Positions 19,186 through 29,121 of a stretch of DNA of 64,000 bases are shown piece after piece (positions within the stretch are counted from its first letter, which is position 1; every line of letters starts with the position of its first letter). Origin of the DNA: Darksidea phi. Its lineage: Eukaryota; Ascomycota; Dothideomycetes; Pleosporales; Lentitheciaceae. The notes under the pieces are model-generated. The model did not search any database and was not told the DNA's origin. It saw nothing but the letters and a program-made list of their open reading frames with translations. The translations under genes and the position numbers were made by a program. The stretch spans positions 1 to 64,000 of the forward strand of contig JASJFT010000088.1 in assembly GCA_030770425.1 (NCBI GenBank), read 5' to 3'.

Positions 19186-20329
19186 GCAGCTCCGTCATAT
19201 GACAAGGCCAGTCCAGAAGAGCGCATCGACGCGTACCTCGCAGCGCTATCTGTCCATGACTCCTCCACCAAATAACGGATGCAACCATCTATGTCAAGAA
19301 TAGCCAGTCTATCCTACTCGACACCGGTCTGTGGCGTATATCCAGCAACCAGGGAAATACCAGCACACATTTTCTGATCGAAACAAGGGCAAGTTGGCAC
19401 CATAACCACTATAGAGAACGGCGCTTGGACTATCTGCATTGCGCGGCTGAAGATTGAGGAAGATGGTACGATTAGCGAGATCGAAACGGCAGCTTTATCT
19501 AAAAGCTTCCCCTAGCCCAGGCCGGGCGGTTCTCCGAGAACGGCTAACTCATTGCAATCGATGATGGTCTCTAGGATGCATTGCAATGCGTACCATCCAC
19601 AAACACATTGAGATATGTTGCGCGCTTCGCTGGCCCCCAAAACTGCTCAGGAGGCTTCCGGGCCTACGCCAAAGAGCAAACAACGCCTGGCACAATCGCT
19701 CTATGTGTGTAGGTCAATAACGACAAGATCACCGAGATCGAAGTGGTCCATGTACGAGCTAGGCCTACGGAGGAAAGGGTTGAAACAATCACATTGATGA
19801 GGCCACCTTGCCAGTAGAGTGAGCAGGCGAATCACTCGGTCAACTGAATCCAATTTTCAGATCAAATGCAACCGGAATCGATACTACCATCCTCAATCCA
19901 TCGATCGAGTCCTACTTCGATGCCTTAGAACAGCACTCCACAACCTCTCATCCAACCCTCTTCTTCACCACTTGCCGCCGCCGCGACAACACCCACAGCG
20001 AGCCTATGTCCTGCGCCGGCCAAATCCAAGGCTACGGCAGCTAGCCCAGCGGTCTCTTCAATACGGCCTCCACTGTTCGCGACCGCTATATCCACGTCTC
20101 TGACGCCAGCAAAACCGTAGTCGTAGCCGTAGCTATGATTGATATACGGCTACAGTGCCCACGAGTGGGGCCACTGTCGTGGGTACAAGTTTATACCGAG
20201 TACGTATATGGTGCTGCAGTTACTAATAAGATTGGGAATGGAACCATTGCTGGGGTAGAGAGTATGGTCAAGTGGATGCCCTTTGGGCACACATCAGGGT
20301 GGGGAGGAAGATGGGGACGAGGAATTTGA
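19186..20329 (+). pseudogene. Dead SnoaL/NTF2-like double-domain gene
   Basis: Fragments in several frames follow the order of fungal tandem SnoaL-like proteins: ERIDAYLAALSVHD, then ILLDTGLWRIS, GQVGTITTIENG, LKIEEDGTISEIET, then a second unit SYFDALEQ, SCAGQIQGYGS-stop, SVRDRYI-like TVRDRYIHV and finally VESMVKWMPFGHTSGW. At least two frameshifts and stops (for example after HDSSTK and after GYGS) separate them. Such proteins are often minor accessory enzymes of unknown substrate. It lies directly downstream of the dead QutC gene and probably decayed with it. Assignment is from family pattern memory. Confidence 0.65.
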
Positions 20330-20674
20330 GAACGATGGTGATGATGAGGATGATATGGAGACAGCCAAGTGCTGATTATTGCTCTAGCCAAATCAATGAG
20401 GATTGCTGTTAGAGAAAACGTTACCTGTCAGTGCCCAACTTTATTCCACGCTTGATATTGTGCAACGAATACCTATCAAATTCTTCCAGAGGCACCCTGG
20501 GCTTCGCCCCATACTGTTTCATTCTCAGAACTACATATCTAATGCTCCAATACAGTTGTGGTAATCGCTAAGCCGAAGATCCGCTGCTGATAATTATACA
20601 AGGAATGTTAAACATGAAGAAATTCATATAACCTCCTCTCTCCTACTTCTCTCACTACACCGTCCGCGTGACGA
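20330..20674. other. Intergenic, nothing recognised
   Basis: Between the SnoaL relic and the VPS35 stop codon. Ordinary composition; likely holds the VPS35 3' UTR. Confidence 0.5.
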
Positions 20675-23577
20675 TCACTTCGGTTCTGTAACGACACCCT
20701 CATATTCTCTGCTCTTGATGTAGTCCAATGTGCGTTGGAAGTGCTTTCTTGGATTTTCAAGTGAAGAAGCGCTTTCGTTGGATTGTAGATTGGAGTGGAT
20801 GAGTTCGATGAGCCCGTTTAGATATTTCATCGTCACCTTGTTGCGGTTAGCAAGTAAGAACATCTTAGTCGGACGAGCGTAACATACTGCCTCATTCTCC
20901 TGATCGAAGTAATACACGTAGCGGTTTAGTATCTCAACGAAGAGTTCAACGGATACGGCAGCGTCCATGCAGGCATCGGCCACACGAAGCGCGCGTTGCA
21001 GGCATTCGAGTACTCGCTTTCCATCACGATAGAGCTATAAACGTCAGTCTAAAGACCATTCAGTGCCCTAACGGCAATACTTACGTTCTTCGGATCTTCC
21101 TCGCCCAAAGCCCGGATTTCTGTCGCCCACCACAAGTGACTGGCCAGATAGACTGCACGGCATTGGTCGGGCTTCTTCAACAGCTTGCTTCCATGTAGTG
21201 CGCATTTCGTGATTAACGTGTCATAATTCTCTTTCCCAAAATTTCTTGTTGTGTGTAGACCACTCGCGATGACGCATACAGCCTGAAATTGCGCTCGTGA
21301 ATCGCTAATGGCTTCCTCGTATATGGTAAAAGCCTGAGCGAAGAACTCGTACGCCACCTCTTCAAAGCCATTCTGATCCGCAACCTGACCGCAACCTATG
21401 AACAGTCGAAGAGAGAGGTCCGCAGAGCCTGTAACCCGAGAGTATAAAGTGGACAGCGTGCTATGCATGAATTTGTAGAGTGCGGAAGATTGTGAGGACC
21501 AGTTATCTTCAAAGTGCTCTCGAGCTTTGTAACGCCGGGCGAGCTTGAGCGACGCAGTGATAATAGCGGGTGAGGTATATTTAACGCGTTCGTTGCCGTC
21601 AGCGAAGGCCTTTCGTGCGGCTTGAAGGAGCTGTGTTACCGGTTAGTAAACATCGCTTATTTAGCTCCAATATGCTCACTTTGAATTGGGCGTCATTGTC
21701 GGAGCCATGAATAAGATGCACCATCCGAGCTAGCCAACCTTGTTCTTCAATAGTTTCGTCGGTCTCCATGGCTCTTCGCTGAATGGGACCGCCGGGGTAG
21801 CCAGTAGCCTGCTGCATCCCTTCCTTGATGAGGACTTTCAGAATCTCCAGCACACTCTCTAGGTTCTCTACGGACGTGATGCGTGTCTGATTCCGCAATA
21901 GACTGCGCGCCACCTCACCCGCCACGGCTCTACGGGTAGGATATGGCTGATTATGTAGAAGAGGAATAAAATTCGGTAATGCGAGAGCAGTGAACATAGA
22001 CATGTATGTCTTGATCGGGGCGAGAAGAAGGCTCAGTATTTGGCTCTGGGTTGCCTGCGAGTGCAAATCGGCGCTGTTAGCGTACTCTGCAACTTTTTGG
22101 TTTGCAAAAGTCAGGACTTGGTCCACATAGTCGAGTCGCTCCGGGTATATGTTCAGAGCAAGGTTGGCCAGCGAAACAAGTAGGCCGATAGTATCTTGGA
22201 TAGGCAGTCGTTGCATCTTGACCAATGTTGCGACTTGCTCGTGGAAGATCTCGAAGAGCTTCACGTTCTTCGGGATGCCTCGGGACTTTTCCACTTCACC
22301 GTCTGCTTCGGTGTCGACTACCGATTCTGTCGCTGGTGTTGGTGTTTCCGAGGCGGCCGAAGATGGCGCGACGGATGCTTCGTCGGCACCCGGTTGAGCT
22401 TCAGACGAATCGCCATTCTGATGCGCTGCAGGCGATGTTGGGCTGGCGGGCTTGTGCTCCTTCTGGATCCTCATTTGTTCTAGCAGATTTGTAATAGCCT
22501 CCTCTTCCGTCTTCTTGCGCTGCTCCGGACTTTCCGATTCGGATTCGCGCAGGGCATATGCGGATAGGCGGTCCATGAGACCAACGACAATGCCTTTGAC
22601 GTTTACGTGCGGGTTCAAACGGGCGACTGCGGAAAGGAATTGATCGAGCGTATGTAGGTGGAACTCGTCGGGAAAGACTTGGGTTATAACTATACGGAAA
22701 TCAGCATCCGATCCCACGCCTAACGTGCACGCGGCCTACCTTCGAGTAGATATTCCTGCGCCAGGACGTCCCTGCACTGCACAATCTGCTCGAGCAGAGG
22801 GTTCAAGATCTTCTTGTAGTTTTCTAGATCCACAAGCTGACTCAAACGCACCAGATTACTGCCGACCAGGAGCTGCAGCTCCTGACGTTCCTTGGTCCGC
22901 TGTTCCCGCTCGCGCGAGTGTCCCTGGTGCTGCAACCGCACCCACAGCTTGTTCATTTCGACGAAGTTGGTGAGGATGAAGCTGATGGAGTCTTGCAGAT
23001 TGCCCTCGGGCCCCTCGCCACTGCCCTGCGGTAACTGGTCGCGTGCCTGGCCAGCAAGATAGTAGCGGAGAAACAGGCCACGGGTGGGGTGCTGCACGCC
23101 GCGACTCATCTCCATCATGTCTTTCATGATCTCCTTGACGGGCGCATCTTCAATGCCCATGTAGACGGTGCCGACGGTGACCATGAGGTACAGACGCGGT
23201 ATGATGTTGCCGGCATACTGGACGAGTTCGTATAGGTCGGCGAGGTGGTTGACGGGGTGGTTTTCACGTAGGTAAACGGCAAGATGACGGAGGGCATCAA
23301 AGACGGACATGTACAGCTCGTAGTACTGCTTAGGCCCCAGGTTGCTCGTCCGGAGCTCGGATACCAGCGTAGAGCTGCACCGCTACAGCGTCAGCAATCA
23401 TGTGCGCCCGTCTTGTATTGACAGGGCATGCTCGACGTACCTGCATTTGAGCGCATCCATCAGCTTGCCGGGCGTCTCAAGGCACCGTCGCATGAGCATG
23501 GCCTGTTGGCGCACGACAGCAAGGGCATCTTCGAGCAGACGCGCCTGGTCCTCTATGGGCGGCGGCGACGACGCCAT
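20675..23577 (-). CDS. VPS35: Retromer subunit VPS35
   Basis: Five exons: 23577-23441, 23374-22740, 22689-21680, 21630-21085, 21034-20675, summing to 2688 nt (895 residues). Introns are 49-66 nt and each junction keeps a conserved reading. VPS35 is the alpha-solenoid core of retromer, which recycles cargo receptors from endosomes to the Golgi. The N-terminal motif PRLYLM (residues 105-110) that binds VPS26 is present. Other conserved parts are LMDALK, SKxYYELYM-like [27 protein letters not shown], and the C-terminal [16 protein letters not shown] and [17 protein letters not shown] Ser/Ala/Pro-rich acidic insert lies in the middle, as in other fungi. An upstream in-frame ATG at 23628 would add 17 residues; 23577 (MASSPPP) is preferred. 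Confidence 0.95.
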
Positions 23578-24044
23578 TGTGCGTGTGAGGGGCGGTTCCG
23601 GGGGGGTCGAGGTCGTGGGAGGGGGCACATGCAGTGTTCGGAGGCTGTACTTTGGCCGCTGGCTGTCACCTCGCTTGGCTAGTGACAGGGGTGGCAGCTC
23701 CGAGCTCCAGCTTCGTCATCGAGAACTTGGGGCGAACTTGTACACGCGACCGGAAAAAAAGCGATGCGTGTTCATGTGTCTATCTACTTGGGTTTACATA
23801 GCGGGGTGTCTTCTAAACGCTCACAGACATTCGCGAAATAGAGTACAGATTCTAACACAATAGAGCATACCCACACCCTGTACACCTTCCCCTGTTTATC
23901 CATGTCCCGTGTCAAACGCCGTCCAATGCAGCCAGCCGTGAGCCATTATCCTCTTTCCGTAGTCATGCTTCGTGAATTTGCATGTATCATTACAGTCCCC
24001 CACCAAACGCCCCAATGGATCCTTTAAACTTAGCACATCCCCGT
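23578..24044. other. VPS35 promoter and 3' flank of secreted protein gene
   Basis: About 470 bp without a credible gene. It serves as the VPS35 upstream region. Confidence 0.5.
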
Positions 24045-24539
24045 TTATGGATAGGTAGGCAACGCAGCACTCGCCGTCGTTGTGACAGTCTCAAAAGTCT
24101 TAATGGCATAGCTTGTTTTCCAGAGGCCATCGTCGTAGTACTCGGTCGGGGCAGCACTTTCTGTGACGATGACTGTCACCACGCTGGGGCTGGGCGTTCC
24201 TTGTGGCTGTTCAGACGGAGTGCTTCCTGGTGAGGTTATGGGGATAGAGGTGCTGGAAGATTTGTCGCTCGTCGGAGCCGGGGCAGGGGCAGCAGTTGCC
24301 GTCGCCGTCGCAGTGACTTTGTCCGTTACTTCGACTGTTTTCGTCTGGTCTTTGACTGTAGTGGTAGTTTCCGGTGACGCAGTGGTAGTTCCGCCGTCAA
24401 CGTTGACAATGGCATATGTTTTCGCTCGGGCAGCAAGGTTGCGCGGATTCGGTACATCCTCCAGCGGTAGTGCGGCGGTGAATGTGGAGATGAGGAGGGT
24501 GAGACCCAGTGTGTTGAAAAGCATGTTGATGGTGATCAA
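24045..24539 (-). CDS. Small secreted Ser/Thr-rich protein
   Basis: Single exon, 164 residues from the first ATG; an ATG five codons later (24524, MLFNTLGLTLL) gives a better signal peptide (LLISTFTAALP). After a short basic piece the protein is dominated by Thr, Ser, Pro and Ala, including TTTTVKDQTKTVEV and a TATATATAAPAPAPT run. It has two hydrophobic beta-like stretches (VVTVIVTES) near the end. No cysteines appear after the signal region. No GPI-type hydrophobic tail is obvious. It looks like a heavily O-glycosylated wall or secreted protein. The family is not recognised. Confidence 0.7.
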   Translation of the reverse strand: MITINMLFNTLGLTLLISTFTAALPLEDVPNPRNLAARAKTYAIVNVDGGTTTASPETTTTVKDQTKTVEVTDKVTATATATAAPAPAPTSDKSSSTSIPITSPGSTPSEQPQGTPSPSVVTVIVTESAAPTEYYDDGLWKTSYAIKTFETVTTTASAALPTYP

Positions 24540-25011
24540 GGATAGGCGTGAAGTTGGAGATGGCAGTACAAGAAGTGTGTATTTTGTACGGCGAGCGCAA
24601 GTCTGGAGTCTGCAGGGGTTTGAGACTTATAATATACATGGTGGCGACGCAATGCGATAATTGCGGTGGCAGGAAAAATGATGGCTGGTGTTCACTCGTT
24701 GGAGGCTGGTAAACTGGTGGTCAGTGCGCGAACATCACCGAGCGATTTTAACCCACCGACAACCATCAATCAATTTAATGGTACGAGCTGTTTGACGGGA
24801 GTCTATATTATATATCCAGCAAAGATTGGGTGAGCAGACGATGGAGTCAGTTCTGCCCGCTCATCTCAGGCAAGGTGTCGCTCTTTCAGTATTTCCAGCT
24901 CATCCTATATGCCCGATACGGACCTTTACCGATGGTTATCCTGCCCGCTACGTATTCCAGGGGCCTCATATTCGACCGACCTAATAGTCATTGTCGAGTA
25001 GTGGCACGGCC
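24540..25011. other. Promoter of the Ser/Thr-rich gene; otherwise nothing recognised
   Basis: Contains a TATATTATATA-like run near 24805 and no credible gene. Confidence 0.45.
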
Positions 25012-25586
25012 CTACTCCCCCTTCTTTTCAAGGGGTGGACGACATGGCCACGAAACACACTTCTCCTGAGGCCAGTCGCACCAATAACTCTTAGCAGGAG
25101 GGTTGAGCCTACCCTTATCACCAGCCCACTTTTGTACATGCGGCGGATCAAGTTCCCCTCCTTTGCAGTTCTTGTCCCTGGTATTCGTCAGGTCCGTCCC
25201 AAATGATCAATTTGGTCTGTCCTGTTATGCAGACAGTTAAAGAGCAGCGCGCACTTACTTGTAGAAGTAGCACATGCACTTGTCGAAGATGGAGTAGTCG
25301 CGGAAGGCATACGGAGGACTGTGGCAGTCCCCAGCGTCAAGATTCTCGCCAGAGTTCTCAGGAACGCCGTGCCAATATTTATTGTACATTGACCAGCCCT
25401 TCATTTTGTTAGGTGGAATTTGGCTAGACGAGATAGTGGAGGTCTTACACAGCCTTGCCCTCTAGCGTAGAGTGGAGTGGCAGAAAGGACGGTATCGTTG
25501 ATGGGGACATGTGCCATAGCGGCAGGCGCAGCTACTACGAGCTTGGCCGCGAGAGGGATAAAGCCGAAGAGCCGGGAAATACGCAT
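25012..25586 (-). CDS. Small secreted eight-cysteine protein (effector-like)
   Basis: Three exons: 25586-25449, 25398-25259, 25177-25012, 444 nt, 147 residues. Intron 1 (50 nt) has GTAAG, a CTAAC branch and AAG acceptor. Intron 2 (81 nt) has a consensus GTAAGT donor and a CTGAC branch. Reading past that donor would give a false stop at once. Residues 1-25 form a signal peptide ending APAAMA. The mature part has eight cysteines (46, 71, 87, 89, 97, 126, 133, 138), enough for four disulfides, and many Trp/Tyr (GWSMYNKYWHG, SYWCDWPQEKC). It matches no family I know. Size, secretion signal and cysteine content fit fungal small secreted proteins, which include effectors, antimicrobials and wall proteins. 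A TATA-like run lies about 105 bp upstream (25690-25701). Confidence 0.75.
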
Positions 25587-25944
25587 AGTGAGATTTTGAC
25601 AGACCAGTGATCAATGGTACTGAGAAGGGGCTGAGATGAAAAGTTGGTAGCCAGGAGGAGAGAACGAGCTTGAGAGCCTAGATGGGAGCTTATATATTAT
25701 ATGGGCAGAGGTCTCCACGGGACCGCTGGTTGCCCTCACAAAGGTGTTGAAAAATGACGTTGTAGGATATGGTGTGATTTCCTGTGAAAGTGCAAACACT
25801 GAGAGAATTGTGAGTGTGTACTTATATCATCAAGTCAAACTCTGCAATCTTCTGCTACACCCTCACGGTAAGGGAAAGCTGTTAGAATCAACGCTACTTT
25901 ATTTTACTTCACAATGGTGCTATATTCTATTAGCTAGACGAGCG

Positions 25945-26094
25945 TTTCAAAACGTTAAGGGACCAATACCAGCTAAAATTGCAGCACACTATATCTTCAA
26001 GTACTTAGGGGTTGCCCATCACGATTGGTTAATCATGATAAAGAGAGAGAAACCTTCCGATCATCCAGTGATCCGAGAGTCGGATTGCTATTAA
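25945..26094 (+). pseudogene. Possible transposon-related coding relic, copy A
   Basis: An open stretch reads VKGPIPAKIAAHYIFKYLGV and stops at 26092-26094. It resembles, at about 75% over 45 bp, the sequence at 26557-26602, where the protein reading is SVQIAAPASFK. A shared GGGGTTGCCC word also recurs at 26028 and 26987. This suggests two decayed copies of one element. The kind of element is unknown. Confidence 0.3.
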
Positions 26095-27693
26095 CACCCA
26101 ATATAATTCGAAGCACAGCGATGAGGCTGCAGACATGACAAGCTCGGAGCTTCCAAGCTTAGAGTAGCATAGTCTTTGGTCTCCGCCCCGTCCTCACTGG
26201 GTTTATGAGCCTGAAGCGTTTTGGACGCTCTCGACGAACCCTAGTAGTGTGTAACAGTGCTGAATTCAATGGTCGCAAGCTTCTGAAATGCTGCAATCCA
26301 CGTCCTGTTCGCTGATTATGGCCATAGATCCACCGACTGTTCACACTTTATACGATTTCTTGCGTGGCTTAGATCGTCATTTGTCCCCCCTACTTTTGTT
26401 CTTGAATCCTCCGAGGCCTTCCTCACTTGCTATCTCATTAGAATTTTAAATATATTTAGACAGTACGCCGAGTGCTTTGACAAATGGCCTGCGATAAACA
26501 TGCCAAAGAACTATTGTTTAGTGGTATGTAGTAGGTGACTTGGAAAGACCCGAGAGCGAACCAACATCAGTTCAAATTGCAGCACCTGCTAGCTTCAAGC
26601 ATGTCCCGCAAACTTCGAAACCTGAATTTCTTATATCATATTGTGTCACTTGGCGCATCATGTTCCTGTGTCACGAATTCTGTCTATAGCTGCATGCCAA
26701 GTCCATGGATTATCAGCGGAGGATCATCTTAGAATATATTGTGTCGAGCAACTGGAGTGCGTGCAACAGGCGCGCCTCTTTTAACGGTGATACTGAAAAT
26801 CGCGTTCGCACCGTCGGTAATGGGGAGCCCTTGCGGAGTAGAATTTGCGCATCGCGAATCGATCTCGATACAGTGGATTTCCGCCTCTCTCAGTTGGCGG
26901 TGACGAGCCATTTATATCGTGAATCTGGGGGTTTTCTCGTCTCGAATTTTGGATTGCATATATTGGCATCATACTTATGATTAGTAGGGGTTGCCCTTCC
27001 GAATTGGCATGCCGAACAAGAATGCTCTGACAGCTAGTGCGATCCTACAAGTGATACTTCGACGCCTCCACCGGGCTTCGAGTCTGTTCTGAGACCTCCG
27101 GAGTTTGGTGGCCCCTCTATTGATGTGGGCGACGAGGGGGAGGATGGGGATGGGGACGGGGACGCATATTGGGAGGAAGTTGGTAATGAAGTAGACGGCG
27201 GTAGGTTCAACGACTATCTGGAGTTACACAGTACTTCCCTATTTACTATAGGACCTTTGACCACAACTGAAATACAATAGTATCGTCAGCCTCCCTGTTG
27301 TGATACTTTTATTTGCATAGTTGCTGTCTGACTGTAAACTGGCATCCACAGTCTAGTCAAAACTCACTAGTGACTGTAGCTGTCGGCTGTCAGACAACAT
27401 GTCAACGGAGGTGACATACACTAGTTAAAATAGTAATACTCTTTAAATTGTTTGAGATTCTACTGCATAAACTTCACAGCGGTTTCTTAGACCTCTTATC
27501 AGGGCTAGAATGCTTGTGTTGGAGTCCGGGTACGTATGGTGCTATCAACTGGACTTTATGTCATCGTCTAAGTTAAGCCGGTCACTATTCTAGAAAGTCA
27601 CAAGGACATTTCACTTGCGGTCGAGAAGAAATAAAAAAGGAGAAGGGACCGTATACACTGGACTTGGGTGCTAAAGCCGCTTCCTCGCGTGTG

Positions 27694-27732
27694 TAGGAGG
27701 CCCTCGAAGCCTCGCGCACAAAGCCTCCTACG
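27694..27732. repeat. Inverted repeat GTAGGAGGC / GCCTCCTAC
   Basis: Two perfect 9-bp arms separated by about 21 bp, with further CGCG pairing outside. It can form a hairpin in DNA or RNA. No poly-T run or adjacent gene end makes it a clear terminator. It may be part of a short non-autonomous element. Confidence 0.4.
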
Positions 27733-28255
27733 CGACTTGCACCTTGCCTATCAGAAAGCCTAAGCGCATCTGCAGGGCTGAGACCCCTCGAGTTGTCGAC
27801 AATGCACACGAACCACTGGTCACTCATGTCAATTACACTAACTGTTGAGGTCGTGATTTTTGCGGAATCGGAGATGACGCGAACTAGCAATTACGATGGA
27901 CTCGGGAAAGTTATGTTTCTTTTTAGGGTACTCTCGATCAGTACGAGCAGGCGGAGATGTCGAGCGGTACTCTGAAAACGTCGACCGTCGACTCAACAGA
28001 TTTTTCGTGAAAGTGCCTTTGATTCTTAACCATCGTCCACTGGATCTGAAGGGCAGGTGCACTTATACCTACACTTGTCCGACTGCGTGTCTGCTTCAGG
28101 GCATTGCGGCATGCATCATGAAGTACTCACTGCACTAGGCTCTTGCTCCCCACTTCAGCGACCGGCAGCCCCTGATGAGCTGTTACATTAGAAATCCACC
28201 TCAGCACCACAGGAATCTCCATACAGCGCCGCAAAAACCGAAGCCAATTCTAGAA

Positions 28256-28864
28256 TCATGACCTTCTGACGAAGAAGGCCTCGCGGTAGAACCTGGCTTC
28301 TTCGATACTCTCTAGGATGTCGGCGCGAGCTTCGTGAAGCATTTTCTTCTTTGGAATTCTACTGAGAACATCTATCGGTGCCCATCGTCGGGCAGCCTCT
28401 TTGATGCTACTTACGTCCAGAATACGGTAGTGGAGGTAATCGGTAATCGCGTTGTATGGGTGCTTTACAAGGAAGGATCTGTCCGCGTGCACCGAGTTTC
28501 CGGCGAGGAGCCCCGTTCGAGGATCCGGAACGTGCGTTTTGATGTAGCGCAAAAGGCCCTCCGCAGCGTCGGCTGCTGTGGTAGGGGACGCGATGCAGGC
28601 TTGTGTAAGTCCAGAATCGCCGTGGTGCTTGGTGCACCATTCTCCCATGCTACCAAGGTCTTCTATACTATGATGGATGGTGGCTTCGTATCCATGATCG
28701 TCTAGAAGGTTGAGATTGTGATCGGTGATGAAGCAGGCAAGTGACATGATGGAGTCGTTCTCAGGATCCAGGCCCGTCATCTGCACCAATCAGTAGGGCT
28801 CGAACGGCTCTTGAGTAATTAGTACCTCGCAATCGATCCAGATGAGAGGATGCTTGGATTCCAT
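28256..28864 (-). CDS. REX2: Oligoribonuclease (REXO2/Rex2 family)
   Basis: Two exons, 28864-28826 and 28780-28256, with a 45-nt intron; 187 residues. It is a DEDDh 3'-5' exonuclease that degrades very short RNAs, usually in mitochondria. All catalytic positions are visible: Asp11 and Glu13 (WIDCEMTGLD), Asp113 (NSVHADRSFL), His162 and Asp167 (KMLHEARADI). The first exon supplies only 13 residues, including the two first catalytic acids, so the intron is essential to the model. Length matches the family. No long mitochondrial presequence precedes the ATG; an upstream alternative start was not found. It shares a 257-bp divergent promoter with POL1. Confidence 0.93.
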
Positions 28865-29121
28865 TCTGCTCAAGACGACCCAGGTAGGTGGTGGTGGGTG
28901 CAAATGTTAGAGGTGTCATGGGGCGACAGATCGGGCATTAGTGGCGTGGCATGGTCCAAGCGTCCACTTAACGCGCTTTTGGTTGTCGCGTACGCGTCGA
29001 TGCATCTCACGATCGCTCCCTCCACATCACGCTCACGACAACACTGTAGACCTGTGCCTCGAGTATCCTCTCCTTCTGCCGGACCCTTCGCTGGTGTCTT
29101 ACCGTTTCGTTTTATTTAATC
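28865..29121. promoter_or_regulatory. Divergent promoter REX2/POL1 with an MCB box
   Basis: Only 257 bp separate the two start codons. It contains ACGCGT at 28992-28997 inside CGCGTACGCGTCG, and a near copy AACGCGC at about 28970. ACGCGT is the binding site of the MBF factor that switches on DNA-replication genes at G1/S in yeasts, which fits POL1. Confidence 0.55.
28992..28997. promoter_or_regulatory. MCB element ACGCGT
   Basis: A perfect palindromic MCB core 125 bp upstream of the POL1 ATG. Its role is inferred from yeast MBF control of replication genes. Confidence 0.5.

Larger units (their letters stand above)
25587..28255. other. 2.7-kb gene-poor region with faint relics
   Basis: No intact gene. 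25587-25740 is the promoter of the eight-cysteine gene. A coding-like piece at 25945-26094 (VKGPIPAKIAAHYIFKYLGV) and a diverged copy near 26555-26605 suggest an old duplicated element. A second coding-like piece at 27056-27280 ends in a stop (PPPGFESVLRPPEFGG, then an acidic DG-rich run). A hairpin lies at 27694-27732. None has support as a live gene. Confidence 0.45.
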
